Program-made: the position numbers and the translations under genes
Shown: positions 24,275-36,200 of the stretch, in pieces
Layout of the letters: each line of letters starts with the position of its first letter
Numbering within the stretch: the first letter of the stretch is position 1
Notes under the pieces: generated by a model
The model's database searches: none
Told to the model about the DNA's origin: nothing
Seen by the model: only the letters and a program-made list of their open reading frames with translations
NCBI RefSeq assembly: GCF_000226095.1
Contig: NC_016477.1
Coordinates: 3,782,001 to 3,846,000, forward strand
Direction of reading: 5' to 3'
Length of the DNA stretch: 64,000 nucleotides
Source of the DNA: Thermothelomyces thermophilus ATCC 42464
Lineage: Eukaryota > Ascomycota > Sordariomycetes > Sordariales > Chaetomiaceae

Positions 24275-27200
24275 ATAGTTTAGAACGGAGGTAACTTCGA
24301 CCTCGATATCGACATAGCTACCGACGTCACGGCCGAACAGCTACTCGCTTAGCTTAGTCAACTCTAGCAACAGATCTAGGAGTTAGACTAGAGAGATAAG
24401 GCTGCTTAAGCTCGAATTAAGGAACTTGAGAACCGCGAAAAGTACTTGCAGAAGTTAGTTAATAAGGCCTACGCCAAAATCGAGGCACTCGAGGGTGCCA
24501 AAGCGAAGCATATCAAGATCGAACTACCTGGCAAATATAGAGGAACTAAGGAAGATCTTGTAGGATTCCTGACAAACCTCTGATCCTACTTCTAGCTTAA
24601 CGACGACAAGTTTCCGGATAACAAAGCCAAAGTCCTCTATATAGCCATAAGACTAGAGGGCAAGGTACTTAGATAGTTCGAGCCTATATAGAACGACTAT
24701 CTTACTAAGGAAGACGAAGACGACTAAGATACGTTTATATAGGCAGTCTTCTAATCTTACGACCGTTTCAAAGAAGAGCTTTAGAAAGTTTTTAGCGACA
24801 AAGATAAGAAAATTTACACGTAAGAAAGACTCGCTAATCTCCGATAGACTAAGTTAGTAGCCTTTTACGCCGTATAGTTTAGATAGGACATGCTTAAGTC
24901 TTAGCTTAACAACAAGGCGTTAATATAATTATTCTATAATGGCTTGAAGAAAAAGGTTAAGGACAAGCTATATAAGTATGATCAGCCTAAGACTCTAGAC
25001 AAATATATTATATAGGCCATTAGGATTGATAATCGACTCTATATATAAGAGCAGTAGAAACAAGGTCAAATGAACGGAACTACGGTTAAGGCTAATGATA
25101 AGAAAAAGCAAGCGTACGTTAGTACCTTATATAGGACGTACTCTAGAGCTATAGATATAGATATAATATAGAAGCAAGACTAGAAGAAGACGACCAAAGA
25201 CAAGTCTAATATTACTTACTATAACTATAGAAAGAAAGGGCACTATAAGCAAGAATGCTAGAGCCTAAAGAAAGAATAGAAACCAGCCCCTAGAAAGGAA
25301 ATTATAGCTATTAACAAAACTACCAAGGACGTCATCGAAGTAGCAGCCACGAGCTACAAAGACAAGGGCAGTAATACAGATAGTCTTAGATATAACGACA
25401 ATAGTAAAGACGAATAAGCACCGTACTCCGAACTGGTCACTATAGACCCAGAGACAGGTCTTGCCGAATAGGACATAGCAGGAGAATATGCACCGCCAGT
25501 TTCAATTCTCCTAGCCTTAAGGCAGTAAGGCTTTATAGTTATATAGAGGTAGGATAGATCATAGACAACCGATACCCAAGGAATCGAAAGACCCGGACCT
25601 AATATTCTATTCCTCTAGGAACAAATCAAATAGTACTATAATGAAGTTTTTCGGCTTAACACGGAACTACGCGAACGGGATAGACGCTTGATTTGACTCG
25701 TCTAATAAAGTAATAAGATAAGGGACGAGATAAGGGAACTCCGACGTATTATAGAAACTATTAAAGGAGAACAGCCTATGATATATAATAGGCCTGATAG
25801 CTACGCCAAGTACCTTAACGATTAGTAACTTAGTAACGATATATAGAACCTAGAATACCAATTTATATACACGAACTATAGAAAAGACAAGCGTATATAA
25901 GAAAGCTACTAGAAGAAATACTCCTATATTAGCACTAGAGTATCTACGATCTATATATAATAGGAAGGATTCGGGAAAGAATTCTAATACCTCCTAGGCA
26001 ACGCCACGCGACTATACCCTTAATACGAGGCATATACGCAAGTGCCCTAGTTCCAGTGTGTGGTATACGAATGCCGATACCACTTCCGCGATAAATTCGA
26101 AAATAATTACTAGCCGACCTAACAAGGAAATGAGGACAGAAGCTTATACCCTGTAGAATAGGTCTACAATGTAGGAAACAGAGCAGCCGAATTGCTCTAG
26201 AAGATCGAAGCCTGCGATCTAGAAAGCATTACAATAGTTCTAAGACAAGCCTAGCCTAGGCACTACGGAACCGGACGAGATATATAGGACTTGTACTAGA
26301 GTAATGATTACCTCTATTATACAGAAGAAAAGAAATTACAAATTCGGGAGCTTTAGATAAAGCTATAGCACGTACGATAGAAAGCGGAACAGACCTAATA
26401 GTAGGAAGCTATAAGCACTTAATAGCTTATAGAAATAAGTACGATTGACGAAGCCGCTATCAGCCAAATAACTAAAGAGGTTAGTACTAACCTAGGAAAC
26501 AGGTTAGGGCCCTTCGAGGGGCCTGGAAACCATTAACGCCTACGTAGCGGCAAGTAGTAGCACAGTATAGGAGGGACTAGCGCAAGAGACCACTATATTA
26601 AGACCTCCTAGCAGAAACATAGGAAATCGCTATAATCTTTAGACGACGGTAGCAAGACAAGCGATTATAGATAATAGTATAGTAGAAATAGCACGAAATG
26701 CTCGCACTAGTAGATAGTAGAGCAGAGATAAACCTGATTTTGCCGACGCTTATAAATCAGCTATAGATACCCTAGAGAATGAAGTAAAAGCATAGTATAG
26801 TCAAAGGGCTATTTCCGACGTAATAGGTACATAGGGAGACCGAACCGATTAACATTACTATAGCAAGGAAGACTATAGTAGTCGTATTTAGCATTATAGA
26901 TATAGGTAACGATAAAGATATAATATTAGGGATACTATAGTATAAAGACTATAACCTAGACATTAGCTAGAAGAATAGTAGCTACCTACGACCCCGAACA
27001 GAGTTATATTCGACTAGTAAGATAGGGAGCACGTAAGGATCACAAGTAGACGATGCTCAAGGAAAGGCATGTCCTATAGATCCACTACAAGAGACGGACA
27101 ATGGCAGGCAGACCACTACAGACTCTAGAAGAGGCGGCACAACGACATCGATATTACAACAAGAGGAACAAGCTAAATCGCCGATAGCTATTCTCTCCGT

Positions 27201-30200
27201 TAACGAATACAGAACACTGTAATAGGAGTAGTAGGTTAAGATAGGAGAAATCGCTAGCATCGCTATAGATAGAACTAAGTTCGTATACTACTAGAAAACT
27301 AAGAAACGAGACAAGACTAGGGAAGTACCAAAGGAATACAAAGGACACCTAGCATTCGAACCGAAACATCTAGAAGGACTACTAGAACACGGCCTATAGG
27401 ATTACAAGATCAAGCTTAAGGAAGGAGCACGACTAAAGTTCTTTAAGATTTATTATACGAGCTAGACATAGAACGAAGAACTTAAGCGATATTTGGAGGA
27501 GAACCTTCGAAGAGGATATATCTGCCTGTCGACATCGCTAGTAGGCTACCTAATCCTATTTATGCCTAAGAAAGATAGAAAGCTATAGTTATATGTTAAC
27601 TATCGGCAACTTAACGAACAGACCGTGAAAAACCAATACCTATTACTACTAATCTTACGGCTCTAAGATTAGTTAGTAGGAGCCTAATATTTCATATGTC
27701 TTGACTTACTATCGGCCTATAACTATATACAGATCAAAGAAGGCAATAAATAGAAAACGGCCTTTAGGACACCCTATAGCTATTATAAGTACCTCGTCAT
27801 GCCATTCGGACTTACGAACACGCCAGCAACGTTCTAAGCCTTAATTAATCAAGCTATCTAACCCTTTTTTAACAAATTTATAGTATATTATCTCGACAAT
27901 ATACTTATCTTCTCTAAGACGATAGACAAATACTAGAAGTACGTAAAAGCAGTACTAGACGTGCTATATACGTATAAGCTATTAGTTAACAAGGAAAAGA
28001 GCAAATTCCATATTAGGAAAACGGTGTTTTTAGGATATAAAATATCTCTAGGACAAATCTAGATAGAACCTTTAAAGATTAAAGCTATCAAGAATTGGCT
28101 ACGACCGACGTCAGTTATAGAAGTACAAAGCTTTATCGGATTTGCAAACTTCTACCGGATGTTCATTAGGAACTTTAGAGCAATTATATGACCTTTACAC
28201 GAGCTTACCAAGAAGAATACTAAATTCTAACAGGAAGAGCAACACAAGTAAGCATTTACGTAGATCTAGAATGCTATTACCGAAGATCTAGTACTAGTAT
28301 TACCAGACCCTAAGAAGCTATTCGAGGTAGAAACAGACGCTTTAGACTATACTATCGGAGGACAATTAGGATAACAAGACAGACAAGGGAAGCTATATCC
28401 TATAGCCTTCTTTTTAAAGAAACTCGATAGACTACGTCTTAATTATCTAATCTATAACAAGGAACTACTTACAATTATCGAAGCTTTTAAGGAATAGTAA
28501 CTATACCTTAGCAGTACGATTAAACTAATATAAGTATATATGGATTATAAGAACCTACGATACTTTACAATGACGAAGGAGCTTAACGGACGACAAATAC
28601 AATAGGCAGAATTCCTTATAGAATTTAACTTTGAGATTTGCTACAAGAAGGGCAAAGAGAACGTATAAGTAGACATCTTAAGCTAACAAACGGATTATAC
28701 GGAAGGACAAACAGGAACAATATCACCGTTATTTAAGGAACGAATAGACAGAACGCTATATCACAAAACATAGACACCTGTAGAAGACAATCTACTTAAC
28801 TTGTTCCTAGAATACTATATAATCTTTTAAGAAGAAAGGATTAACAAGGCATAGTATTAAGCAGCACCCGGACTACTAGTACCTAATAGAGTAGAAGAAA
28901 GAGATAGGAAACTTTAGTACCAAGGTAAAGCATATATCTATGACTAGGATCAATAGCTACGAATGATTCGAGAACTCTACGAGTCAAAACTCGGAGGATA
29001 TAAAGGAGTTACAAAGACTGTCGTACAAGTCAAGAAACACTACGACTTTCCATAGTTAACGGCACGAGTTAAGGAAGTCATATAGAGCTACGACATCTAT
29101 AATCGAAGCAAAACGGCACGACATAAGCCGTATAGGCTACTTTAGCCACTGCTAATAGCTAATAAACTATAGAGCTTAGTTACGATAGACTTCATTACGA
29201 AGCTGCTAGAATCTAAGGACATAGCCATAGGAGTGACCTACGATAGTATTCTTACTATAGTAGATCGCCTAACTAAGTGGGCATACTTCTTTCCCTACAA
29301 GGAGTCCTAGACAATGGAATAGTTAGCAGATGTAATCTATCGGCAAGTTACATTAGTACATGCTTAGCCATAAGAATAGATCACCGACAGAGATACTAAG
29401 TTTGTATCGAAGTTCTGGCAAGCGTTAATACAACGATTAGGCGTTAATAGTAAGCTGTCAACGGCATATTACCTACAGACCGACAGACAAACGGAGCGAC
29501 TAAACCAAGTTATTAAGCAATACCTCCGCTCTTACGTCAATTACTAGCAAGACGACTAGGTTATACTATTACCAATAGCACAACTTGCCTATAATATGAC
29601 GCCGATAGAAATGACTAAAGTTATATCGTTCTTTATAAACTATAGATATAAAGTAGACCTTAGGCAAGGACTAGAGGTTATAGTGCTAAGAGTAGTAGTT
29701 AAAGCAAAACAGATGTACATACTATATAAGAAGCTTAAAAAGGAACTCGAGTTTGTCAAAACTAGAATAAAGAACTACTATGACAAATATAGGCTCAAGG
29801 GACCTTGCCTAGAGAGGGGAGACAAAGTCTACCTAATTATACGAAACCTATAAACTAAATAACCAAGCATAAAGCTAGACTTTAAGAAGGTTAGACCCTT
29901 CGTTATTAAAGAACGAATCTTGACATCTAACTACCAACTATCGTTACCGTTATCTATATAACTATAGATAGATGTTTTTTATATTTCACTTCTCGAACTA
30001 GTACCAAAGAACGCCAAGGTTGCTACACATATCGAAGCAGAGGACAAAGAGGAAGAATAGGATATTAAAGAAATTCTAGATTTATATATTATTAATAGAG
30101 AACTATAGTATCTAGTCAAATAGCTTAATTTCAGACTAGAAGATAACTTATAGGAACTAGTCAAGAATTTAAACTGCCCTAAGAAACTAGAACAGTTCTA

Positions 30201-30250
30201 CCGGCAGAACCTAGATCGACTAAAGGGAAACCCGGGACAGAACTAAAGAC
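24275..30250 (+). pseudogene. gag-pol of gypsy copy D, RIP-damaged
   Basis: Start codon altered to ATA at 24,275. Same order as copy C: gag with damaged knuckle (about 25,215-25,260), coiled-coil segment, protease (DSR at about 26,715), RT (about 27,590-28,180, YLDN), RNase H, integrase (about 29,000-29,640) and chromodomain (about 30,060-30,210). A polyadenine run follows at about 30,570-30,590 in the tail. Dead through TAG/TAA codons. Confidence 0.87.
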
Positions 30251-30556
30251 GGCGCCCTAGTCGACAGCATCGACGGTATCATTAATCTACGACAAGGGCA
30301 TAGTAGGCGTCTCTTACCGCTTAACCTCCTCTAACTCGTCTAAGGTCGACAGACTACGCGCCACTATATTGGCACCTTTCTCTACCAAAAACTCCTTCTA
30401 CTAACAAAGACGCTAGAGCCGTATAAGCTTTTTGGACAACTCATGCTAGGCCTCTTCTAGATAGTATTAGGATTTATCTAGCTCAAGTTTGACACGACAT
30501 TTAGCATCTTTAATATAATACTACTCCTAAAGAATATAATCTACTAGAACAAATAT
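30179..30556 (-). pseudogene. conserved antisense ORF of copy D
   Basis: Same frame as in A and B but 378 nt instead of 387. The only length difference I see is a 9-nt in-frame deletion of one unit of a repeated Arg-Gln-Glu-type triplet. The start ATG has become ATA at 30,556. Confidence 0.55.
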
Positions 30557-30939
30557 TAGGAATTATAGTAAAAAAAAAAAAAAAAAAAAAGGAGATAAGC
30601 TTATAGGAAGAAAGCAAGATACTAGAGCTATTACAAGAACGACCTTGACAAATACAGGCCTTATAACACTTTATACGTATGATCATTTCATAGACAAGGC
30701 CTTATAACGTATACTAAGAGCAAGATATAATAATAAAACCATTCTTAGCAATGTTCTAAGCAAGGGAAGCACGGTAACGTATAGAATGTAACTTCCGTTT
30801 CTCTATTAGCATTTTATCAATATAGCAACCACAATATAGAAACAGGGAGAATACAGTACTTATAAGCGAAGGGTTATTAGCGCTATTTGAAACAGCCTAA
30901 GAGGGCTTTCGGGTCGAAAGCCTTAAAGGAAGGGTATCG

Positions 30940-31386
30940 TGTCACGGATAAGCACATAGGCAGCCCGGCAGGCTATAGCTAGGACACGGGACATTCCAAC
31001 AGCCAATCACTTGACAGACCAATCAGAAGATTATCACCGCCAAGACTAAGGTCTTTACTAATGATAATAGCATATTACCGTCGATAATACAGAATCACGA
31101 AGTGAAAGGAGAAGTGGTACTAGTGATAACTATTGAAGAGGGACAGACTATTATATATATATAGCTAGCTAGTCACTCGTTATGGTGGACTCTGGGAGTT
31201 CGCCAGTGGTAATAATTATAATCACAGTACTCATACCAAGCATTGCTAATTACTGTAAGAGACAACTCTAGTGTTATTATAAACCCTTTGGCTTTACCGA
31301 ATCCCTTAGACGACCCGCCTGCTCGTCACGCTCAATCTACCTCTATCTGGACCCTTTTAGAAGAAGTCTAAGTTGGGTTCGTCATA
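30940..31386 (+). repeat. 3' LTR of gypsy copy D
   Basis: Begins TGTCACGG right after the polypurine tract AAAGGAAGGGTATCG and ends GTCATA. It keeps the unaltered TG start, so this junction defines the LTR boundary for the family. Confidence 0.92.
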
Positions 31387-32300
31387 TCTATCGGCAAGTT
31401 ACATCAGTATATACTTGGCTATAAGAATAGATCACTAACAGAGATATAAAGTTCACGTCGAAGTTCTAGCAAGCGTTAATATAACGATTAGGCGTTAATA
31501 GCAAGCTATTAACGGCATATTACCTACAGACTGACAGATAAATAGAGCAACTAAACTAAGTTATTAAGCAATACCTCTACTCTTACATTAACTACTAGCA
31601 AAACGACTAGGTCATGCTATTACTAATAGCATAACTTGCTTATAATATAATGCTAACGGAAACGACTAAAGTTATACCGTTCTTTACGAACTATAGATAT
31701 AAAGCAGACCTTAGGCAAGGACTAGAGGTTATAGTGCCGAGAGCAACAGTCAAAGCAGAACAAATGTACATACTATATGAAAAGCTTAAAAAGGAACTCG
31801 AGTTTGTCAAGACCAGAATAAAGAACTACTACGATAAATATAGGCTTGAGGGACCTTACCTAGAGAGGGGAGACAAAGTCTACCTAATTATACGAAATTT
31901 ATAAACCAAACAACCAAGCACAAAGCTAGACTTTAAGAAGATCAGACCCTTTATTATCAAAGAACGAATTTCGACATCTAACTACTGACTATTGTTATCG
32001 TCATCTATACGACTATAGATAGATGTTTTTCATATTTTACTTCTTAAACTAGTACCGAAGAATGCCAAGGTTGCTATATATATCAAAGCAAAGGATGAAG
32101 AGGAAGAATAGGATATTAAAGAAATTCTAGATTTATATATTATTAACAAGGAACTATAGTATCTAGTTAAATAGCTTGATTTTAGACTAGAGGATAACTT
32201 ATAGGAGCTAGTCAAGAACTTAAACTACCCTAAGAAATTAGAATAGTTCTACTAACAGAACCTAGATCGACTAAAGGAAAACCCGAGATAGAACCAAAGA
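31387..32300 (+). pseudogene. gag-pol of gypsy copy B, second part
   Basis: Resumes B's integrase after D with TCTATCGGCAAGTTAC and continues to the chromodomain (about 32,105-32,255). Together with 11,120-16,181 it forms one polyprotein. Open pieces such as 31,650-31,904 are fragments of the integrase C-terminal half and not separate genes. Confidence 0.85.
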
Positions 32301-32616
32301 CGACGCCCTAGTCGACAGCATCAGCGGCATTATTAATCTCTGACGAGGGTATAACAGGCACCTCTTGCCGCTCTTGCCGCTTAACCACCTCTAACTCGTC
32401 TAAGGTCGACAGACTACGCGCTACCATATTGGCACCTTTTTCTACCAAAAACTCCTTCTACTGACGAAGACGCCGGAGCCATGTAAGCTTTTTAGATAAC
32501 TCGTACTAAGCTTCTTTTAGATAGCATTAGAATTTATCTAGCTCAAGCTTGGTATAACGCTTAGTATCCTTAATATAATGCTACTCCTAGAGAATGCGAT
32601 CTATTAGGACAAACAT
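32230..32616 (-). pseudogene. conserved antisense ORF of copy B
   Basis: 387 nt, identical in length to the one in A, with ATG at 32,616. Some Trp and Gln codons damaged in A are intact here: the core reads LTWLRRLRQ then KEFLVEKGANMVARSLST and LDELE. The fewer breaks fit B being the younger insertion. Confidence 0.6.
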
Positions 32617-32995
32617 TAAGAATTATACTTAAAAAAAAAAAAAAAAAAGAGATAAGCTTATAGGAAGAAAGCAAGATGCCTAAGCCATTATAAGAACGAC
32701 CTTAACAAATATAGGCCTTATAACACTTTATATATACGATTATTTTACAGACAAGACCTTATAATACGCACTAAGAGCAAGGCATAACAACAAAACCGTT
32801 CTTAGCAATGTTCTAAGCAAGGGAAGCATGGTAACATGTAGAATGCGACTTCCGTTTCTCTACTAGCATCTTGTTAATATAGCAACTATAACGTAGAAAT
32901 AGGAAGAATGTAGTATTTATAAGCGAAGGGTGTTAGCACTATTTAAAACGGCCTAAGAGGGCTTTCAGGTCGAAAGCCTTAGAGGAGGGGCATCG

Positions 32996-33442
32996 TATCA
33001 CGGATAAGCATATAGACGGCCTGGCAGGCTGTAGCTAGGACATAGGACATTCCGATAGCCAATCACTTAACGGACCAATCAGAAGATTATCACCGCTAAG
33101 ACTAAGGTCTTCACTAGTAATAATAATATATTACTATTGACAATACGGAATCACGGAGTGAAAGGAGAAATGGTACTAGTGATAACTATTAAAGAGGGGC
33201 AGATAATTGTATATATATAGCTAGCTAGTTACTTATTGAGTAGACTCTAAGAGTTCACTAGTAGTAACAATTACAATTATAGTACTTATACCAAGTATTG
33301 CTAATTACTATAAGAGGTAACTCTAAGTGTTGTTATGAACCCTTTGGCTTTACCGAATCTCTTAGATGACCTGCCTGCTTGTCCTGCTTTACCTACCTCC
33401 GTCTGGACCCTTTTAGAAGAAGTCTGAGCTAGGTTCGTCACA
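32996..33442 (+). repeat. 3' LTR of gypsy copy B
   Basis: Begins TATCACGG after the polypurine tract AGAGGAGGGGCATCG and ends GTCACA, then AAGAG. It shares the TTATTGAGTAGAC variant with the LTR at 10,646. Confidence 0.92.
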
Positions 33443-33447
33443 AAGAG

Positions 33448-33666
33448 CAAGGTATAATGACAAAACCGTTCTTAGCAATGTTCTAAGCAAGGGAAGTACG
33501 GTAACGTATAGAATATGACTTCCATTTCTCTATCGGCATTTTGTCAATATAGCGACTATAATGCAGAAATAGGAAGAATATAGTACTTATAAGCAAAGGG
33601 TTGTTAGCGCTATTTGAAACAGCCTAAGAGGGCTTTTAGGTCAAAAGCCTTAAAGGAGGGGCATCG
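33448..33666 (+). mobile_element. 3' untranslated tail of gypsy copy A
   Basis: The 219 bp displaced from A by insertion of B. It starts CAAGGTATAATGAC, directly continuing the sequence that ends at 10,645, and finishes with polypurine tract AAAGGAGGGGCATCG before A's 3' LTR. Matching tails are present in B (about 32,776-32,995) and D (about 30,721-30,939). Confidence 0.88.
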
Positions 33667-34114
33667 TATTATAGATAAGTATATAGATAGCCTGGCAGGC
33701 TATAGCTAGGACATAGGACATTCCGATAGCTAATTACTTAATAGACTAATTAGAAGATTATTACTACTAAGACTAAGGTCTTTACTAGTAATAATAATAT
33801 ATTACCGTCGATAACACGGAATTATAGAGTAAAAGGAGAAATGGTACTAGTAATAACTATTAAAGAAGGACAGATAATTGTATATATATAGCTAGCTAGT
33901 TACTTGTTATAGTGGACTCTAGGAGTTTACCAGTAATAGTAACCTATAATTACAGTACTTATACCAAGTATCGCTAACTACTATAAGAGATAACTCTAGT
34001 GTTGTTATAAACCTTTTAGCTTTACCGAATCCCTTAGACGACCTATACGCTTGTCCTGCCTGATTTACCTTCGTCTGAACCCTTTTAGAAGAAGTCTGAG
34101 CTGGGTTTGTCACA
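33667..34114 (+). repeat. 3' LTR of gypsy copy A
   Basis: 448 bp beginning TATTATAG and ending GTCACA, then TCTCT. It carries the A-specific AGTAATAG block also seen in the 5' LTR (there with one change) and matching A's primer-binding site. Confidence 0.92.
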
Positions 34115-35060
34115 TCTCTCCTTACCGCTCTTTTAAGCTATAGGAAGTGTTAGTATATAAGTTATCGAGAAGATTCTATACTTCTAAGAGACTCTAGGTT
34201 ATATGTCGTTATTAATTAGGATTTCGGCTATTATAATAAGAGTACTAAGCTCTAAAAGTAGCTATCTTATACTATTAGCAAGCTCGATTTCTATCCTCTT
34301 ATTTACTACCTAGGTTAATAAGATATATATAGTAATAGTATTAAGAAAGGTATAAAGTCCTTATATACCCTATACTTTTAGGATATTATATTAGATAGCT
34401 TGTTAAAAGGTAATATTAAAGTTATAAATCTAATATTATAGATTAACTCCTAAACGCTTAGCTATATTAAGACTAGTTATATATTATACTATAACTATTA
34501 TATAGAGCGTTATAATAGATAGTATGAATATAGAGTAAAGTACCTAGATAATCCCCCTAATAAGGTTAATATCCTTCTTCCTATATGTTTTTATAGCTTT
34601 ATAAAGTTTAGAATCTATAGTATATACTAGCTAATACTATAGCTATCCTATTTACTTACTAACATCCATAGTATATATAATATCTTTATAAAAAGAGTCT
34701 TATAGTTATATAAATTCGGTTATAATAACTATATTAAAAGGTATTAAATCTATAGGTATCAAAGGCAATAATCCTTCTATAAGTTACTCCTAGGAAGCTA
34801 GGATAAGGTTATCTTTAGCTTACTTATAGGTTAAGCACTATAGAACTTCTAAATCTAGCTTGTAATTACTATCAAGGTTAACAAATCCCTATATACCAGC
34901 AAATTTAGCCTATAACTATAGTTTAATATACTATAAGTTCTGGGAACTAGGCCCTATAAGGTATATAAAAGTCTTGACTAGGATCTCAGATATAATAGAT
35001 AGATACATCATCAAAAGCATATTAAAGCAAGGTAAAAGAGTTTATAATAAAAGAAGCTAT
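34115..35060 (-). mobile_element. AT-rich remnant right of A, probably the 5' part of the copia element
   Basis: After the TCTCT duplication the base composition stays AT-rich up to about 35,060. When A is removed, a minus-strand frame broken only by TAG/TAA runs from about 34,260 across the junction into the copia gag-like region at 3,490-3,719. The rest (about 34,400-35,060) shows no domain I can name and no LTR. Assignment to the copia element rests on the target duplication and continuity. Confidence 0.5.
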
Positions 35061-35748
35061 TATTAATATTAAAGATACGTCGGCAGAGGAGTAGTCAAGG
35101 CGCCAGGCTCATAACTGCCGAACGTAGTAATGAGCTTCCGGGAGCGTTAAAAGCAGTCTCTAGTAGGTAGCTATACGAAGGAAAGAGTGCCTTGTTAAAG
35201 CTATCTATAAAGGAGACAAAACGAGTGGTATTTATAGACAAAGGGACTGGCTAATACGTTAAACAGCCTTATACAGCTGTGGCAAACGCGTGGCTAATAC
35301 GTTTAGAAGCTCTACAGCTTCCGACACGAAATCTATAAGCTCCCTGTGAAGGCGTTGGCGAAAGGGATCGTGATAAGCCTGGCTATGACACTCCAGTCGA
35401 GTCTCTGTCTACTTTGGTACCAAACCGAACATTCCCGCTGTCTATATTCCGTGAAAGAAGGAGTTCTGGCACAAGCCGGTGCGTCGGAGGATTATCGAGG
35501 GAGTTTAAAGGGCCCGGACGGTCAGACGAACCGCTAACAGCGGTGATATCTTGACGATAATTTACAAATCCTTGGAAGGCTAGCAGGCTTGCCCGATCAG
35601 TCGTGTGTATATCGGCGTGGAAGATTAGAGTTCATCGATAGTAAGTCTATACTACAGACGATCCATAAGCTCTCTAACGTGATCCTAGAAAACTACCTGA
35701 CGTAAGTCCATTCGGGATCATGCAACGCGGTACTGACCTAATAGCACC
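35061..35748. other. transition zone, no gene recognised
   Basis: GC content rises abruptly here and the TAG/TAA-rich pattern of the repeats ends. A 9-bp phrase CTAATACGT/CGTGGCTAATACG recurs around 35,250-35,305. Short open frames (for example 35,346-35,537) have no recognisable protein features. Confidence 0.4.
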
Positions 35749-36200
35749 GTGTTTCAGTGGCACTATCAAAACGCCATGAAGGACGCCATCGCTCAGGATG
35801 CTGGCTTAGGCTGTGGCACTGAGCCTCCCTGCTTAGATGTCCTGAATCATACTGGTCTCAAGTACAATGAGAATGCGCCAAATGGCGTGTCCGACGAAGT
35901 CATGCTCGCTATCGGTCTGGAGAGCGAGATCCGCCGTGTTCGGAAAGAACTTTCAGTGCTGGAAACCGAGATAGCAGCGAAGTGCGGCGAGGATTCGAAG
36001 GCAAATCAGACGGGATAGGAAGGAGCTTGTCAAGAAACGCGACGAGTTAGAGGCAGAAAGAAGCGGTAGCGTAATAAAGTGGTTCATATCCTTAGCAAAG
36101 ATCACTTCGAGAAGCGGAACGAGTAAGAAGTCGACAGACGGTTGGTTATAAGGGATCTATCGACCCTAGCAGCCGCTATAGAAGGTCGTTTTCACTAACC
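35749..36200 (+). pseudogene. possible C-terminal fragment of a DUF3435-type protein
   Basis: An open frame of 89 codons begins VFQWHYQNAMKD if read from just upstream, continues through a Pro/Asn-rich stretch to DEVMLAIGLESEIRRVRKEL, and then breaks; another frame carries on with a charged ELVKKRDELEAER-like segment. The F..HY motif, then an acidic M..L..PEI-like step and charged helices, resembles the end of fungal DUF3435 (tyrosine-recombinase-related) proteins. The recombinase core is absent. Weak identification from pattern only; it could be another repeat-borne gene. Confidence 0.3.

Larger units (their letters stand above)
23801..31386 (+). mobile_element. Gypsy chromovirus copy D, inserted in B next to C
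   Basis: LTRs of 447 bp at 23,801-24,247 and 30,940-31,386 are flanked by TCTAT (23,796-23,800; 31,387-31,391). Length 7,586 bp. The pair shares a CTCGTCACGCT variant not seen elsewhere. Only CTAT separates C's target duplication from D, so both hit the same spot of B's integrase. Removing C and D restores GACGTGATCTATCGGCAAG, as found in copy A (with RIP changes) at about 9,257. Confidence 0.92.
10646..33442 (+). mobile_element. Gypsy chromovirus copy B (inserted in A, host of C and D)
   Basis: LTRs of 447 bp at 10,646-11,092 and 32,996-33,442 are flanked by AAGAG (10,641-10,645; 33,443-33,447). The insertion point is in A's untranslated tail. Joining 10,645 to 33,448 restores the tail sequence seen intact in D. 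The B LTR pair shares the variant TTAYTTATTRAGTARAC, where other copies have TTATAGT. B is interrupted in its integrase by C and D; without them it is 7,591 bp. Confidence 0.92.
3725..34114 (+). mobile_element. Gypsy chromovirus copy A (host of copy B)
   Basis: LTRs of 448 bp at 3,725-4,172 and 33,667-34,114 are flanked by TCTCT on both sides (3,720-3,724; 34,115-34,119). The LTR pair shares variants absent from the other copies, for example CCTATAATYACAG and GACCTATACGCTTGTCC, so they belong together although 29 kb apart. Copy B interrupts A between 10,645 and 33,448 (target duplication AAGAG). Without the insert A is 7,588 bp. A must have landed before B, so it is the older insertion. Confidence 0.92.

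Noticed and set aside
29596-29853. Short open frames such as 29,596-29,853, 31,650-31,904 and 20,338-20,544 as separate genes
   Set aside because: They are undamaged stretches of integrase or RT within longer RIP-broken gag-pol frames.
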